From: Gillisia sp. CAL575
Lineage (GTDB): Bacteria > Bacteroidota > Bacteroidia > Flavobacteriales > Flavobacteriaceae
Direction: 5' to 3'
Assembly: GCF_000403785.1 (NCBI RefSeq)
Contig: NZ_APHJ01000021.1
Location: forward strand, 310,001-374,000
DNA: 64,000 bases
Below the pieces are notes generated by a model, which did not search any database, had not been told where the DNA came from, and saw only the letters and a list, made by a program, of their open reading frames with translations. Below are positions 1-8,643 of the stretch, one piece after another. The first letter of the stretch is position 1. The number at the start of each line of letters is the position of its first letter. Made by a program: the position numbers and the translations under genes.

Positions 1-39
1 TTTCCAGGCGTGCGCCTTCGACCACTCGGCCACCTCTCT
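1..39 (-). tRNA. tRNA-Ser (GGA), 5' part only
   Basis: Read on the minus strand, the first 39 bases give a 7-nt acceptor strand, TG, a class II D-arm (GCCGAGTGGTCGAAGGC) and the start of an anticodon arm with loop CTGGAAA, so the anticodon is GGA (serine codons UCC/UCU). The rest, including the long variable arm, lies beyond the left edge. The 5' end is placed at 39 because seven acceptor bases precede the TG. Position 1 is A rather than the usual G. Confidence 0.85.
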
Positions 40-112
40 AATTAGCTTATTTTAATTAGTGAGCCAAATAACAAAAAAAAATTATTACCATCAAAATAAG
101 TATCGTTAATAT

Positions 113-1141
113 TTATAACATTTCCCCACGTAGGGAAGTCTCATAAATGGTTTTGAATACTTTAGGTGATAATTCTTTTCCTAAAAGGTACATTAATTTC
201 GCTATTGCTGCTTCTGTAGTAATGTCTTTCCCAGACACCACTCCTATTTTCTTTAATTGTGTACTTGTCTCGTAATTACCCATTGCCACACTACCTGCGA
301 CACATTGAGTAACATTTATGACCACTAGACCTTTAGAAATATGCTTTTTTAGCAAATTAATAAACCATGCATCTGTAGGTGCATTTCCGCTACCAAATGT
401 CTCTAATATGACACCTCGTAGATTTTTCTTAGACAAAATATGCGCTACAGTACTTTCAGTTATCCCCGGAAACATCTTCAAAATAAGCACATCTGAGCTA
501 AAATCTTTGTGCAGTTTTAACTTTTTTCTCCTATTTGTAGACCAAAGAGCCGAATAATTGACTGATAAATATACTCCAGACTCTGCTAAAGGCGGATAAT
601 TTGAAGATGAAAATGCTTGAAAATGTTCTGCATTGATTTTTGTAGTCCTGTTAGCTCTGTATAATTTATATTCAAAATAAAGACAAACTTCAGAAATTAC
701 CGGTCGCCCTTGCTTCTGTAAGCCAGCAATTTGGATACTAGTAATTAAATTTTCTTTGGCATCGGTTCTTAAATCACCAATAGGTAATTGAGAACCCGTA
801 AAAATTACTGGTTTTGTAAGATTTTCGAACATAAAGCTTAAAGCAGAAGCAGTATAAGACATCGTATCGCTTCCATGTAGAACAACAAAGCCATCATACT
901 CTTCATATCTTTCTTCAATAATCTCAGCAATCTGAACCCAATTCACAGGATTCATATTCGAAGAATCTATAGGCTCCTTAAAACTTATAGTATCTATAGA
1001 ATGTTCCAGAAGTTTTAGTTCAGGAATATTTTGAAGTAATTCACTAAAGTTAAAAGCTTTTAAAGCTCCTGTTTCAAAATCTTTGATCATACCGATGGTT
1101 CCGCCGGTATAAACCAATAAAATATTAGATTTTACTTTCAT
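113..1141 (-). CDS. ansA: Type I L-asparaginase
   Basis: Hydrolyses L-asparagine to aspartate and ammonia. The 342-residue length matches the cytoplasmic type I enzymes (E. coli AnsA is 338). Both active-site threonine motifs are present: TGGTIGM near the N terminus (Thr15 the predicted nucleophile) and HGSDTM at residues 89-94. No signal peptide is seen, so a cytoplasmic enzyme is expected rather than the secreted type II form. The start codon lies inside the 3' end of the upstream acyltransferase gene (17-bp overlap), so the two are probably co-transcribed and translationally coupled. Confidence 0.93.
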   Translation of the reverse strand: MKVKSNILLVYTGGTIGMIKDFETGALKAFNFSELLQNIPELKLLEHSIDTISFKEPIDSSNMNPVNWVQIAEIIEERYEEYDGFVVLHGSDTMSYTASALSFMFENLTKPVIFTGSQLPIGDLRTDAKENLITSIQIAGLQKQGRPVISEVCLYFEYKLYRANRTTKINAEHFQAFSSSNYPPLAESGVYLSVNYSALWSTNRRKKLKLHKDFSSDVLILKMFPGITESTVAHILSKKNLRGVILETFGSGNAPTDAWFINLLKKHISKGLVVINVTQCVAGSVAMGNYETSTQLKKIGVVSGKDITTEAAIAKLMYLLGKELSPKVFKTIYETSLRGEML

Positions 1142-2267
1142 TTAGGGCTTCATTGTTTATCACAGGATTAGCATACATTAATAAATAGCTATTAACTTCC
1201 AATGCATTTTTAACATCTACCCTTCGAGTTAATCTTCTTTCAAACTGTCTTTTTTCCTTATCTGTATATCTGCTAGCATGTGCTTCAGAATTAGTTAAAA
1301 GATCACAGGCTACATAATTTGCAGGCCAAAGTTTGTAATTTTTATATATTTTAGAATCAATTGCACCAGCAATAGCTTGCAGTTGATCGTTAACAGAATG
1401 TTCTGTTTTCTCTAATTCATTAAACCAATTTCCATCTAATATTTCTCCCGCAGTGATATGGATTCTTCCTTTATTACCTAATGCTCCTTTTAATATAGAA
1501 TTGAAATCTTCATGCTCAGATTTTTTATAAACCTCTTCATTTCTCTTAGCCATTAACTCTGGCATTTTAAGAACATCTGTAGGGTCAAACTCATAAGAAA
1601 TAGAGACTGGGACAATTTTAATTTTTGAAAAATATTGAGAAATACTCATATCGCCCTTAGCCATTGCCAGCATTTTAAGCACCCCTTGTTGAGTAACATC
1701 ATTGCCGTCTTTGGTACGACCTTCCCGTTGAGCCATCCAAACAGATCTATTCTCATCTACTAATAAATGTCGAATATATTGTGAAAGGTTCATTGAACTG
1801 CGCAGCATCTCTCTAGGAGTAAGTCCACGCTGAACAAGAAAATTCCTGTTTAGTCTTGATAATAATAATAAAAACGGTTTTTGTACCAGATTATCTCCAA
1901 TTGCGGAAGCAGTCATTACTAGATCCTGCTCATATAAAGCGCAATTAATAAGACTAGTATCTAATATGATATCTCTATGATTAGAAATAAACATATAGGA
2001 TTCATCTTTTTTAAGCTTATCAAAACCGCTATAAGAAAGTCCTTCAGAGCTTTTCTCTAATACTTTTTTTACAGAATGATAAATGACTTTTCCTTGAAAA
2101 TCTCGTATAGAATGGCAATCGCTTAAAATTTCCTTAATCTCCTCAAAGGACATCTCTGGAAATGTAAACTGTAATAACGTTTTAATCATTGGGTGATTCG
2201 CATACTTATTTAAAGCAGCTTGCACCTCATTATCATTATAAAATCTTATTTCTTCGAAGTTGGACAC
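1125..2267 (-). CDS. 1-acylglycerol-3-phosphate acyltransferase-like protein (PlsC/PlsB superfamily)
   Basis: A 380-residue acyltransferase of the glycerolipid-synthesis superfamily. The block SNHRDIILDTSL around residue 95 corresponds to the catalytic His/Asp block, although the His-Asp spacing here is five residues rather than the classic HX4D. A downstream block MAQREGRTKDGND fits the substrate-binding EGTR-like motif. No clear membrane-spanning segment is seen. The family is widespread in Bacteroidota and usually annotated as lysophosphatidate acyltransferase; the exact acceptor cannot be read from sequence. It overlaps ansA downstream by 17 bp and leads that pair. Confidence 0.75.
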   Translation of the reverse strand: MSNFEEIRFYNDNEVQAALNKYANHPMIKTLLQFTFPEMSFEEIKEILSDCHSIRDFQGKVIYHSVKKVLEKSSEGLSYSGFDKLKKDESYMFISNHRDIILDTSLINCALYEQDLVMTASAIGDNLVQKPFLLLLSRLNRNFLVQRGLTPREMLRSSMNLSQYIRHLLVDENRSVWMAQREGRTKDGNDVTQQGVLKMLAMAKGDMSISQYFSKIKIVPVSISYEFDPTDVLKMPELMAKRNEEVYKKSEHEDFNSILKGALGNKGRIHITAGEILDGNWFNELEKTEHSVNDQLQAIAGAIDSKIYKNYKLWPANYVACDLLTNSEAHASRYTDKEKRQFERRLTRRVDVKNALEVNSYLLMYANPVINNEALNESKI

Positions 2268-2322
2268 AGATAATTTTTGGTTAGCTTAACAAATGAACAA
2301 AATAATATACTAATTCACCACA

Positions 2323-3090
2323 TTACACCCCAAATATATCTTTGGAGTTTTTCGTAGTAATAGCAGCAACCTCTTCTAGATCGAGTTCGTAAAGAGCTGC
2401 TATTTTTTCTGCTATTATCTGAATATAAGCACTTTCATTTCGTTTACCTCTATATGGCACTGGAGCTAAATAGGGTGAATCTGTCTCTAAAACGATATGT
2501 TCTATAGGTATTTCAGATAGAAATTTATTTATCCCTCCATTTTTAAAGGTTACAACACCACCTATTCCAAGCTTCATATTATAAGATATCGCTTTTAAAG
2601 CCTGCTCTTTATTGCCTGTAAAACAATGAAAAATTCCGAAAAGATCATCTCCTTTCTCAGATTCCAAAACTTCAAATACCTCATCAAAAGCATCTCTACA
2701 GTGAATTACGATTGGCAGATTTTTGGATTTAGCCAATTGGATTTGCCTTTTAAAAGCAATTTGCTGTTCCTTTAGAAGTATCTTATCCCAATAAAGATCT
2801 ATCCCGATTTCACCAACAGCATAAAAGTCTCTGGTTTTAAACTGCTCCTCTATATGTTGCAATTCTTCTTCAAAATTTTCCTTAACAGAAGTTGGGTGTA
2901 ATCCCATCATTAGAAAAACATTTTCTGGAAATTGAGCTTCTAAAGAATACATGCTGGAAGTGTGGGTAGAGTCTATAGCAGGAATAAAAAAGCGACTAAT
3001 CCCTTTTTGAATAGCTTTTTTAATAGCCTCTTCCCTATCGGCATCAAAATCTTTACTATATAAATGAGTGTGCGTATCTGTTAAAATCAT
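2323..3090 (-). CDS. tatD: TatD-family metal-dependent hydrolase (DNase)
   Basis: A 255-residue TIM-barrel metallohydrolase. It has the N-terminal metal motif DTHTH (His7 and His9), the metal Glu in GEIGID, IHCRDAF, the HCFTG block and the C-terminal ETDSPYLAP motif with the last metal Asp. TatD proteins act as 3'-5' exonucleases on DNA and RNA in repair and DNA fragmentation. The start ATG lies only a few bases after a TATTTTTG -7 box, so the message may be nearly leaderless. It is transcribed divergently from the aspartic protease gene. Confidence 0.92.
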   Translation of the reverse strand: MILTDTHTHLYSKDFDADREEAIKKAIQKGISRFFIPAIDSTHTSSMYSLEAQFPENVFLMMGLHPTSVKENFEEELQHIEEQFKTRDFYAVGEIGIDLYWDKILLKEQQIAFKRQIQLAKSKNLPIVIHCRDAFDEVFEVLESEKGDDLFGIFHCFTGNKEQALKAISYNMKLGIGGVVTFKNGGINKFLSEIPIEHIVLETDSPYLAPVPYRGKRNESAYIQIIAEKIAALYELDLEEVAAITTKNSKDIFGV

Positions 3091-3095
3091 AATTG

Positions 3096-3103
3096 CAAAA
3101 ATA
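3096..3103 (-). promoter_or_regulatory. Putative -7 box of tatD
   Basis: On the minus strand this reads TATTTTTG, a match to the Bacteroidota sigma-A -7 element TAnnTTTG, five bases before the tatD ATG. No convincing -33 TTTG is seen at 19-21 bp. Confidence 0.35.
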
Positions 3104-3119
3104 ATTTATTTTGAAGACC

Positions 3120-3127
3120 TATCTTTG
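3120..3127 (+). promoter_or_regulatory. Putative -7 box of the aspartic protease gene
   Basis: TATCTTTG matches TAnnTTTG and lies 14 bases before the ATG at 3142. The -33 element is weak. Confidence 0.35.
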
Positions 3128-3141
3128 CCAAAAGATAAAGA

Positions 3142-3579
3142 ATGTTATCCCTCAGGAAATTATTAGAGAGCAAAGGCTATCATCGTATAAAATTAAAATT
3201 TACAGAAACCAATCATTTTGAACTGGTTGCAAAAATAAATGAAGTTCAAGGGAATTTCATACTAGATACCGGTGCTTCTAGTACATGTGTAGGTTTTGAT
3301 GCTGCTTCACATTTCAAACTACTAGGCGAAGATAGCAAGATTAGAGCTGCAGGAGCTGGCGCTAATAACATGCTAACCCAGATCGCATTAAAGAATAGTA
3401 TTGAGATTGCAGGCTGGAAAACGAAAAAACTAGACCTGGTTCTTTTTGATCTTAGACATGTAAATGAAGCTTTAGTAAATCATAAAGCCGAAAAAGTGCA
3501 TGGAATTCTGGGTGCGGATATATTAAAAAAAGGAAAAGCAGTTATAGATTATAAAAATAAAGCCTTGTATTTGAAATAA
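3142..3579 (+). CDS. Retropepsin-like aspartic protease (clan AA)
   Basis: A 145-residue single-domain protein with the motif FILDTGASSTCVG (Asp42-Thr43-Gly44), the active-site signature of retroviral-type aspartic proteases, and a second hydrophobic-glycine motif (VHGILGADIL) near residue 122, as in homodimeric clan AA proteases. No signal peptide or membrane anchor is seen, so it probably works in the cytoplasm as a dimer. Substrate unknown. It is the first of two short plus-strand genes ahead of a strong bidirectional terminator. Confidence 0.8.
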   Translation: MLSLRKLLESKGYHRIKLKFTETNHFELVAKINEVQGNFILDTGASSTCVGFDAASHFKLLGEDSKIRAAGAGANNMLTQIALKNSIEIAGWKTKKLDLVLFDLRHVNEALVNHKAEKVHGILGADILKKGKAVIDYKNKALYLK

Positions 3580-3639
3580 AACAGAAAAATGGGGAAAAAC
3601 CCCCAATAGATTTTCCATTCTTTCCTGTTAAATTTGAAT

Positions 3640-3768
3640 ATGAAAATAGATATCATAGAAAGTTTAGCGAAGAAAAAAGGATTTACAAACGCGGCATTTG
3701 TCTTGCTTACTATAGCAGTTATTGCCATCCTTTTGTTGAATATTTTCACATTGGTGGCACTATTTTAA
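3640..3768 (+). CDS. Small single-pass membrane protein, 42 residues
   Basis: An ATG-TAA reading frame encodes 42 residues: a short polar N terminus (MKIDIIESLAKKKGF) followed by a hydrophobic helix of about 20 residues (AFVLLTIAVIAILLL) and a hydrophobic tail. It sits 60 bp after the protease gene, in the same direction, and directly before a strong terminator, which supports a real gene. No family was recognised. An alternative is a chance ORF in the protease 3' UTR. Confidence 0.5.
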   Translation: MKIDIIESLAKKKGFTNAAFVLLTIAVIAILLLNIFTLVALF

Positions 3769-3783
3769 TTGGGATAAGCCAAA

Positions 3784-3820
3784 AAAAAAGCTCGCAACTT
3801 TATAAGTTGCGAGCTTTTTT
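3784..3820. terminator. Bidirectional rho-independent terminator
   Basis: A perfect stem AGCTCGCAACTT / AAGTTGCGAGCT with a 3-nt loop, flanked by A-rich and T-rich tracts. It serves both the plus-strand protease/small-ORF transcript and the minus-strand sucAB operon. Confidence 0.9.
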
Positions 3821-3840
3821 TATTTACTAATTCTCTAGAA

Positions 3841-5130
3841 CTATAGTTCCAAGGCTCTTTTCACATCATTATCCATTAATAATTCTTCTGGATTTTCCAA
3901 TGCTTCTTTTACCGCAACCAAGAATCCAACAGATTCTCTACCGTCAATCACTCTGTGATCATAAGATAAAGCAACGTACATAATCGGTCTTATCTCTACG
4001 TGGCCATCTATTGCAACTGGTCTTTCTACAATATTGTGCATTCCTAATATTCCACTTTGAGGTGGGTTAATAATAGGAGTAGATAACATAGATCCAAAAA
4101 CACCTCCATTTGTAATTGTAAAAGTACCACCTGTCATTTCATCTACCGTAATGTTTCCGTCTCTAGCTCTTAGCGCAAGACGTTTCACATCTTCCTCTAC
4201 AGCTCTAAAGCCCATGTTTTCTACATTACGCATTACAGGAACCATAAGTCCTTTAGGACCAGAAACTGCAATACTAATATCTTTGTAATCATGTTTTATT
4301 TGGTAATCCCCATCTATCATAGAGTTTACGTCTGGAAATAACTCCAAAGCTCTCACTACAGCAAGGGTAAAGAAAGACATAAAGCCTAATCCAACACCAT
4401 GCTTATCTTTAAACTCTTCTTTATATTGTTTACGCAAAGAGAAAATGGCAGACATATCTACTTCGTTAAATGTAGTAAGCATAGCAGTTTCATTTTTCAC
4501 ACTCACTAAACGCTCTGCTACTTTACGACGTAACATAGACATTTTCTTGCGCTCTTCACCTCTTTTTCCAATTCCCGGAGTTCCCATAGAAGCTTTTGCT
4601 TTTACAGCATCTTCTTTCATTATTCTTCCATCACGACCAGAGCCAGAAACAGATTTAGAATCGATCCCTTTTTCATCTAAGATTTTCTTTGCTGAAGGAG
4701 ATGGAGTTCCAGTAGCATAAGTTTTATCTTGTTGCTGAGAAGGAGTTGAAGGTTTAGAAGGCGTTTGAGTTAAGGCTTCCGCTTTATCGCTTTCAGCTTT
4801 AGTAGAAGTCTCCTTTCTTTGTTCTTTTACTTCCTCTTCTGCAGATTCGTCCTTAGATTTTTCTACAGCTTTATCGCCTCCACCTGGTTTTGGCGCATCT
4901 GTATCTATTAAACAAACTACCGCACCAACAGCAACAGCATCGCCTTCTTCAGCTTTTAATGTAATTATTCCGCTTGCTTCAGCAGGAAGTTCTAAGGTTG
5001 CCTTATCGCTATCCACTTCAGCAATAGGCTGATCTTTTTCTACATAATCTCCATCTTCTACTAGCCATTGAGCAATTTCAACCTCTGTAATAGATTCTCC
5101 TGGAGAAGGAACTTTCATTTCTAAAGCCAT
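3841..5130 (-). CDS. sucB: 2-oxoglutarate dehydrogenase E2, dihydrolipoyl succinyltransferase
   Basis: Transfers succinyl groups from lipoyl-thiamine intermediates to CoA in the TCA-cycle complex. Domains in order: an N-terminal lipoyl domain with the lipoylated Lys43 in DSDKAT, a low-complexity Lys/Glu/Ser/Thr linker (about 78-135), a peripheral-subunit-binding domain (about 140-178, [14 protein letters not shown]...[11 protein letters not shown]) and a C-terminal catalytic domain with HRVIDG near residue 392. The 429-residue length, a single lipoyl domain and linkage to sucA support succinyl- rather than acetyltransferase. It lies 75 bp downstream of sucA on the same strand. Confidence 0.95.
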   Translation of the reverse strand: MALEMKVPSPGESITEVEIAQWLVEDGDYVEKDQPIAEVDSDKATLELPAEASGIITLKAEEGDAVAVGAVVCLIDTDAPKPGGGDKAVEKSKDESAEEEVKEQRKETSTKAESDKAEALTQTPSKPSTPSQQQDKTYATGTPSPSAKKILDEKGIDSKSVSGSGRDGRIMKEDAVKAKASMGTPGIGKRGEERKKMSMLRRKVAERLVSVKNETAMLTTFNEVDMSAIFSLRKQYKEEFKDKHGVGLGFMSFFTLAVVRALELFPDVNSMIDGDYQIKHDYKDISIAVSGPKGLMVPVMRNVENMGFRAVEEDVKRLALRARDGNITVDEMTGGTFTITNGGVFGSMLSTPIINPPQSGILGMHNIVERPVAIDGHVEIRPIMYVALSYDHRVIDGRESVGFLVAVKEALENPEELLMDNDVKRALEL

Positions 5131-5205
5131 GATCTTTTGTTTTATATTTTTGAATCTTCCTTATTTCTAAGAAAGGATATTTTATTAATTATTATTGGAG
5201 TTTGA

Positions 5206-7983
5206 TTAAACCATAGTTTTATCAAACACGCTTGCAATTACTTTTTCGTGTCGTTTTTTATACCTCACTGAACTACCAGCGGCCGGTGATCCATAGAATT
5301 TTCTACTACATACTCTGAAGTGTTTGGCCTCATCAAAATGTAATAATAAATAACTATAGGCACCCATATTTCTAGGTTCTTCTTGAGCCCAAACAATATC
5401 GTCTGCGTTCTTATATTTGGCCATTACTTCTTTTATCTTCTCTTCAGGCAATGGAAATAGTTGCTCTACTCTAACCAAAGCGATATCATCTCGCTTATTT
5501 TCTTCCTGATATTCTAAAAGATCATAATAGAATTTACCTGTACAAAATACCAAAGATTTTACTTTATCTACATTGGCAGAAGCATCATCTATAACTGTTT
5601 GGAACGTACCTGTTGCAAATTCTTCTTTGGTAGATAATACTTTTGGGTGCCTTAGCAAACTCTTTGGAGTAAATACTATTAATGGTTTTCTATAATTCAC
5701 TTTCATTTGTCTTCTCAACAAATGGTACATATTTGCAGGAGTCGTTACATCTGCAACAAACATATTATCTGTGGCACAAAGTTGTAAAAAACGTTCCATT
5801 CTTCCTGAAGAATGTTCTGCTCCTTGCCCCTCATATCCATGAGGCAATAGCATTACTAATCCGTTTTGCAATTTCCATTTATCCTCTGCCGCAGAAATAT
5901 ACTGATCTATCATTATTTGAGCACCATTCACAAAATCTCCAAACTGAGCTTCCCATATGGTTAAAGTATCTGGACTTGCCATAGCATAACCATAGTCAAA
6001 ACCAACTACACCATATTCAGATAACAAAGAGTTATATATGCTAAAGTTTCCTTTTTTATCGGGAATGTTATTATGAAGAATGATCTCTTCTTCACTATCT
6101 TCTACTTTCACAACAGCATGTCTATGAGAAAAAGTTCCTCTCTCTACATCCTGCCCGCTCATTCTCACACTATAACCTTCAGTCATTAATGTACCATAAG
6201 CTAGCAATTCTGCCATCGCCCAATCTAATTGATCAGTTTCAAAATACATTTTTTCACGAGCCTCAATCAGTTTCGCTATCTTCCTAAGGAATTTTTTATC
6301 CTTCGGAAGTTTTGTGATCACCTTTGCAACCTCATCAAGAACTTTAATATCTATAGTGGTATCTACAGGAGCCATCATTGTATCTTCCTGTACATTTTCA
6401 TATCCTTCCCATTCATCTTTCATGAAAGGAGTGATCCTTGTAGTATCTTCTTTTCGGGAATCTTCTAATTCCTCTTCTAATTTCGATTTGTATTCCTCTT
6501 CCAGCTTTTTAACATAGCCATCATTTATGACGCCGCTTTTAATCAACTTTTCAGCATAAATATCTCTCGGATTTTCATGCTTAGCAATCGCTTTATATAA
6601 TTTTGGCTGAGTGAATCTTGGCTCATCCCCTTCATTATGTCCATATTTTCTATATCCTAACAGATCTATAAAGACATCTCTTTTAAATTGCATTCTAAAA
6701 TCTAACGCAAATAAAACGGCATGAACAACTGCTTCTGCATCATCTGCATTTACATGCAAGACAGGCGATAAGGTTACTTTTCCAACATCCGTACAATAAG
6801 TAGAAGAACGGCCATCTAAATAATTCGTAGTAAATCCTATTTGGTTATTCACTACAATATGAATAGTTCCGCCAGTTTTGTAACCCTCCAATTGTGCCAT
6901 TTGCACTAACTCGTATACTAAACCTTGACCCGCAATTGCAGCGTCACCATGTACTATAATTGGAAGAACTTGAGAAAAGTCATCCTTATAATGCCTGTCT
7001 TGTTTTGCTCTTGCAATTCCTTCCACTACCGCACCTACCGTCTCTAAATGAGATGGGTTTGGGGCAATATTAATATTTATCTCTTTACCATTGGTCGTAG
7101 TTCTACAACTTGTCCATCCTAGGTGATATTTAACATCTCCATCAAAAATGTCCTGCTCATAATCCTTTCCATCAAATTCACTAAAGATATCTTTTGCACT
7201 TTTTCCAAAAATATTGGTTAGTGCATTCAATCTTCCCCGGTGAGACATTCCCATTACAAAATCTTTCACGCCAACATCTGCCGCTTTTTCAATAATGGTA
7301 TCTAATGCAGGGATCAAACTTTCATTACCCTCTAAGGAAAATCTTTTTTGTCCTACATATTTTGTGTGTAAGAAGCTTTCAAAAGAAACTGCATTGTTAA
7401 GTTTTGAAAGTATATTCTTTTTCTCAGCATCAGTAAACTTCGGCTGATTGTCATTAATGTTTAATTTTTGTTGAATCCACTCTATCTCTTCCGGCTTGCG
7501 GATATACATATATTCTACACCAATAGATTGGCAGTAGATTGTTTCAAGATGTTTTACGATCTCCTTTAGAGTGGTGGGACCAATTCCTATTATATCTCCA
7601 GCACTAAAGGTTTTATCAAGATCATCGTTAGATAATCCGAAGTTTTCTAATGCAAGGGTTGGTACATATTGCCTGCGCTCGCGAACTGGGTTAGTTTTAG
7701 TAAATAAGTGACCACGTGTTCTGTAACCGTCAATCAATCGAATTACCTGAAACTCTTTTTTAATATTTTCAGGAATTTCTGTAGCGGCAAAGTCTTGTTT
7801 TTCAGCACCATTATCTTGGTAAGATCCTTCCGGAAGCTCCCCATTTTGCTCCATTCCAAAGTCAAAACCTTGAAAAAATGCTCTCCAGCTAGGTTCTACA
7901 CTATCTGGATTTTGTAAATACTGATCGTAAAGATTTGCGAAGTAGGCTGTTGGTGCAGCGTTTAGAAATGAAAATTTGTCCAT
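5206..7983 (-). CDS. sucA: 2-oxoglutarate dehydrogenase E1 component
   Basis: The thiamine-diphosphate enzyme that decarboxylates 2-oxoglutarate and passes the succinyl group to E2. The 925-residue length, the N-terminal FLNAAPTAYFANLYDQYL segment, HRGRLNAL, the cofactor region HGDAAIAGQG...NNQIGFTT and the C-terminal transketolase-like region (GYEGQGAEHSSGR, then WAQEEPRNMGA) are all typical of the E1o family. It is the first gene of a sucA-sucB operon ending at the 3784-3820 terminator. The E3 lipoamide dehydrogenase is not linked here. Confidence 0.96.
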   Translation of the reverse strand: MDKFSFLNAAPTAYFANLYDQYLQNPDSVEPSWRAFFQGFDFGMEQNGELPEGSYQDNGAEKQDFAATEIPENIKKEFQVIRLIDGYRTRGHLFTKTNPVRERRQYVPTLALENFGLSNDDLDKTFSAGDIIGIGPTTLKEIVKHLETIYCQSIGVEYMYIRKPEEIEWIQQKLNINDNQPKFTDAEKKNILSKLNNAVSFESFLHTKYVGQKRFSLEGNESLIPALDTIIEKAADVGVKDFVMGMSHRGRLNALTNIFGKSAKDIFSEFDGKDYEQDIFDGDVKYHLGWTSCRTTTNGKEININIAPNPSHLETVGAVVEGIARAKQDRHYKDDFSQVLPIIVHGDAAIAGQGLVYELVQMAQLEGYKTGGTIHIVVNNQIGFTTNYLDGRSSTYCTDVGKVTLSPVLHVNADDAEAVVHAVLFALDFRMQFKRDVFIDLLGYRKYGHNEGDEPRFTQPKLYKAIAKHENPRDIYAEKLIKSGVINDGYVKKLEEEYKSKLEEELEDSRKEDTTRITPFMKDEWEGYENVQEDTMMAPVDTTIDIKVLDEVAKVITKLPKDKKFLRKIAKLIEAREKMYFETDQLDWAMAELLAYGTLMTEGYSVRMSGQDVERGTFSHRHAVVKVEDSEEEIILHNNIPDKKGNFSIYNSLLSEYGVVGFDYGYAMASPDTLTIWEAQFGDFVNGAQIMIDQYISAAEDKWKLQNGLVMLLPHGYEGQGAEHSSGRMERFLQLCATDNMFVADVTTPANMYHLLRRQMKVNYRKPLIVFTPKSLLRHPKVLSTKEEFATGTFQTVIDDASANVDKVKSLVFCTGKFYYDLLEYQEENKRDDIALVRVEQLFPLPEEKIKEVMAKYKNADDIVWAQEEPRNMGAYSYLLLHFDEAKHFRVCSRKFYGSPAAGSSVRYKKRHEKVIASVFDKTMV

Positions 7984-8020
7984 AGGTGGAAACTAATGTT
8001 TCTTTTGTATTAAAACATAG

Positions 8021-8028
8021 CAAAAATA
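8021..8028 (-). promoter_or_regulatory. Putative -7 box of sucA
   Basis: Minus-strand TATTTTTG matches TAnnTTTG, 37 bp before the sucA ATG. No good -33 element was found. Confidence 0.35.
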
Positions 8029-8094
8029 CAATTTTTAGAATTTATAGCTTATAGAATTTCTTATATTTATCCTCCATCTTATAAGAATTTTAAC

Positions 8095-8643
8095 ATGTTT
8101 AGCTATAGAAACCACACTCCAAATATATTTTTGTTCATTTTTATGATCTCTTTTATAAGCTCGGGGAATCTTATTGCCCAGAGCACAAAACCTACACAGG
8201 TTAATCGAAATGATTTTTGGAATTCTGTGCGTTTTGGTGGAAGTTTAGGATTAAATTTTAGCAATAATGGATTTACTGGAATAATTGCACCTTCTGCTAT
8301 TTACGATTTTAATGAAATTGTTTCTGCAGGAGTAGGATTAAATGCCGCGTACGCTAAACAAAATGAATTTAAGACAACAAGTCTTGGTGGCAGTCTTATC
8401 ACTTTGATAAATCCAGTGAGATTTCTACAATTATCTGTAGAATTTCAAGAGTTAAATATTAATAGAAAATATGAACTCAATGGATTAGACCTTAAAGAAA
8501 ATTATTGGGTTCCTGCATTGTTTACAGGAATTGGATATAATACAGGAAATGTTACTGCTGGGATAAAATATGATTTGCTCTATGATAGTGAAAAAAGTTT
8601 TTATAGCAGCGCTCTTATGCCATTTGTGAGCCTCTATTTTTAA
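8095..8643 (+). CDS. Predicted outer-membrane beta-barrel protein
   Basis: A 182-residue protein with an N-terminal signal peptide (hydrophobic stretch about residues 9-28, ending near SSGNLIAQS) followed by alternating amphipathic strands rich in Gly, Asn and aromatic residues (GSLGLNFSNNGFTG, GVGLNAAY, GIGYNTGNVTAGIKYDLLY) and ending in VSLYF, the aromatic C terminus typical of porin-like barrels. It is divergent from sucA. Its stop codon overlaps the stop of the convergent prenyl synthase gene in a TTAA. Function unknown. Confidence 0.65.
   Translation: MFSYRNHTPNIFLFIFMISFISSGNLIAQSTKPTQVNRNDFWNSVRFGGSLGLNFSNNGFTGIIAPSAIYDFNEIVSAGVGLNAAYAKQNEFKTTSLGGSLITLINPVRFLQLSVEFQELNINRKYELNGLDLKENYWVPALFTGIGYNTGNVTAGIKYDLLYDSEKSFYSSALMPFVSLYF

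Noticed and set aside
5682-5984. Plus-strand frame inside sucA and similar antisense frames in acs, metG, mfd and the helicase
   Set aside because: They are shadows of strongly supported genes on the other strand with no domain signal of their own.
8095-8643. Alpha-ketoglutarate decarboxylase, a name sometimes transferred to genes next to sucA
   Set aside because: The protein is an exported beta-rich barrel-like protein with no thiamine-binding or decarboxylase motif.
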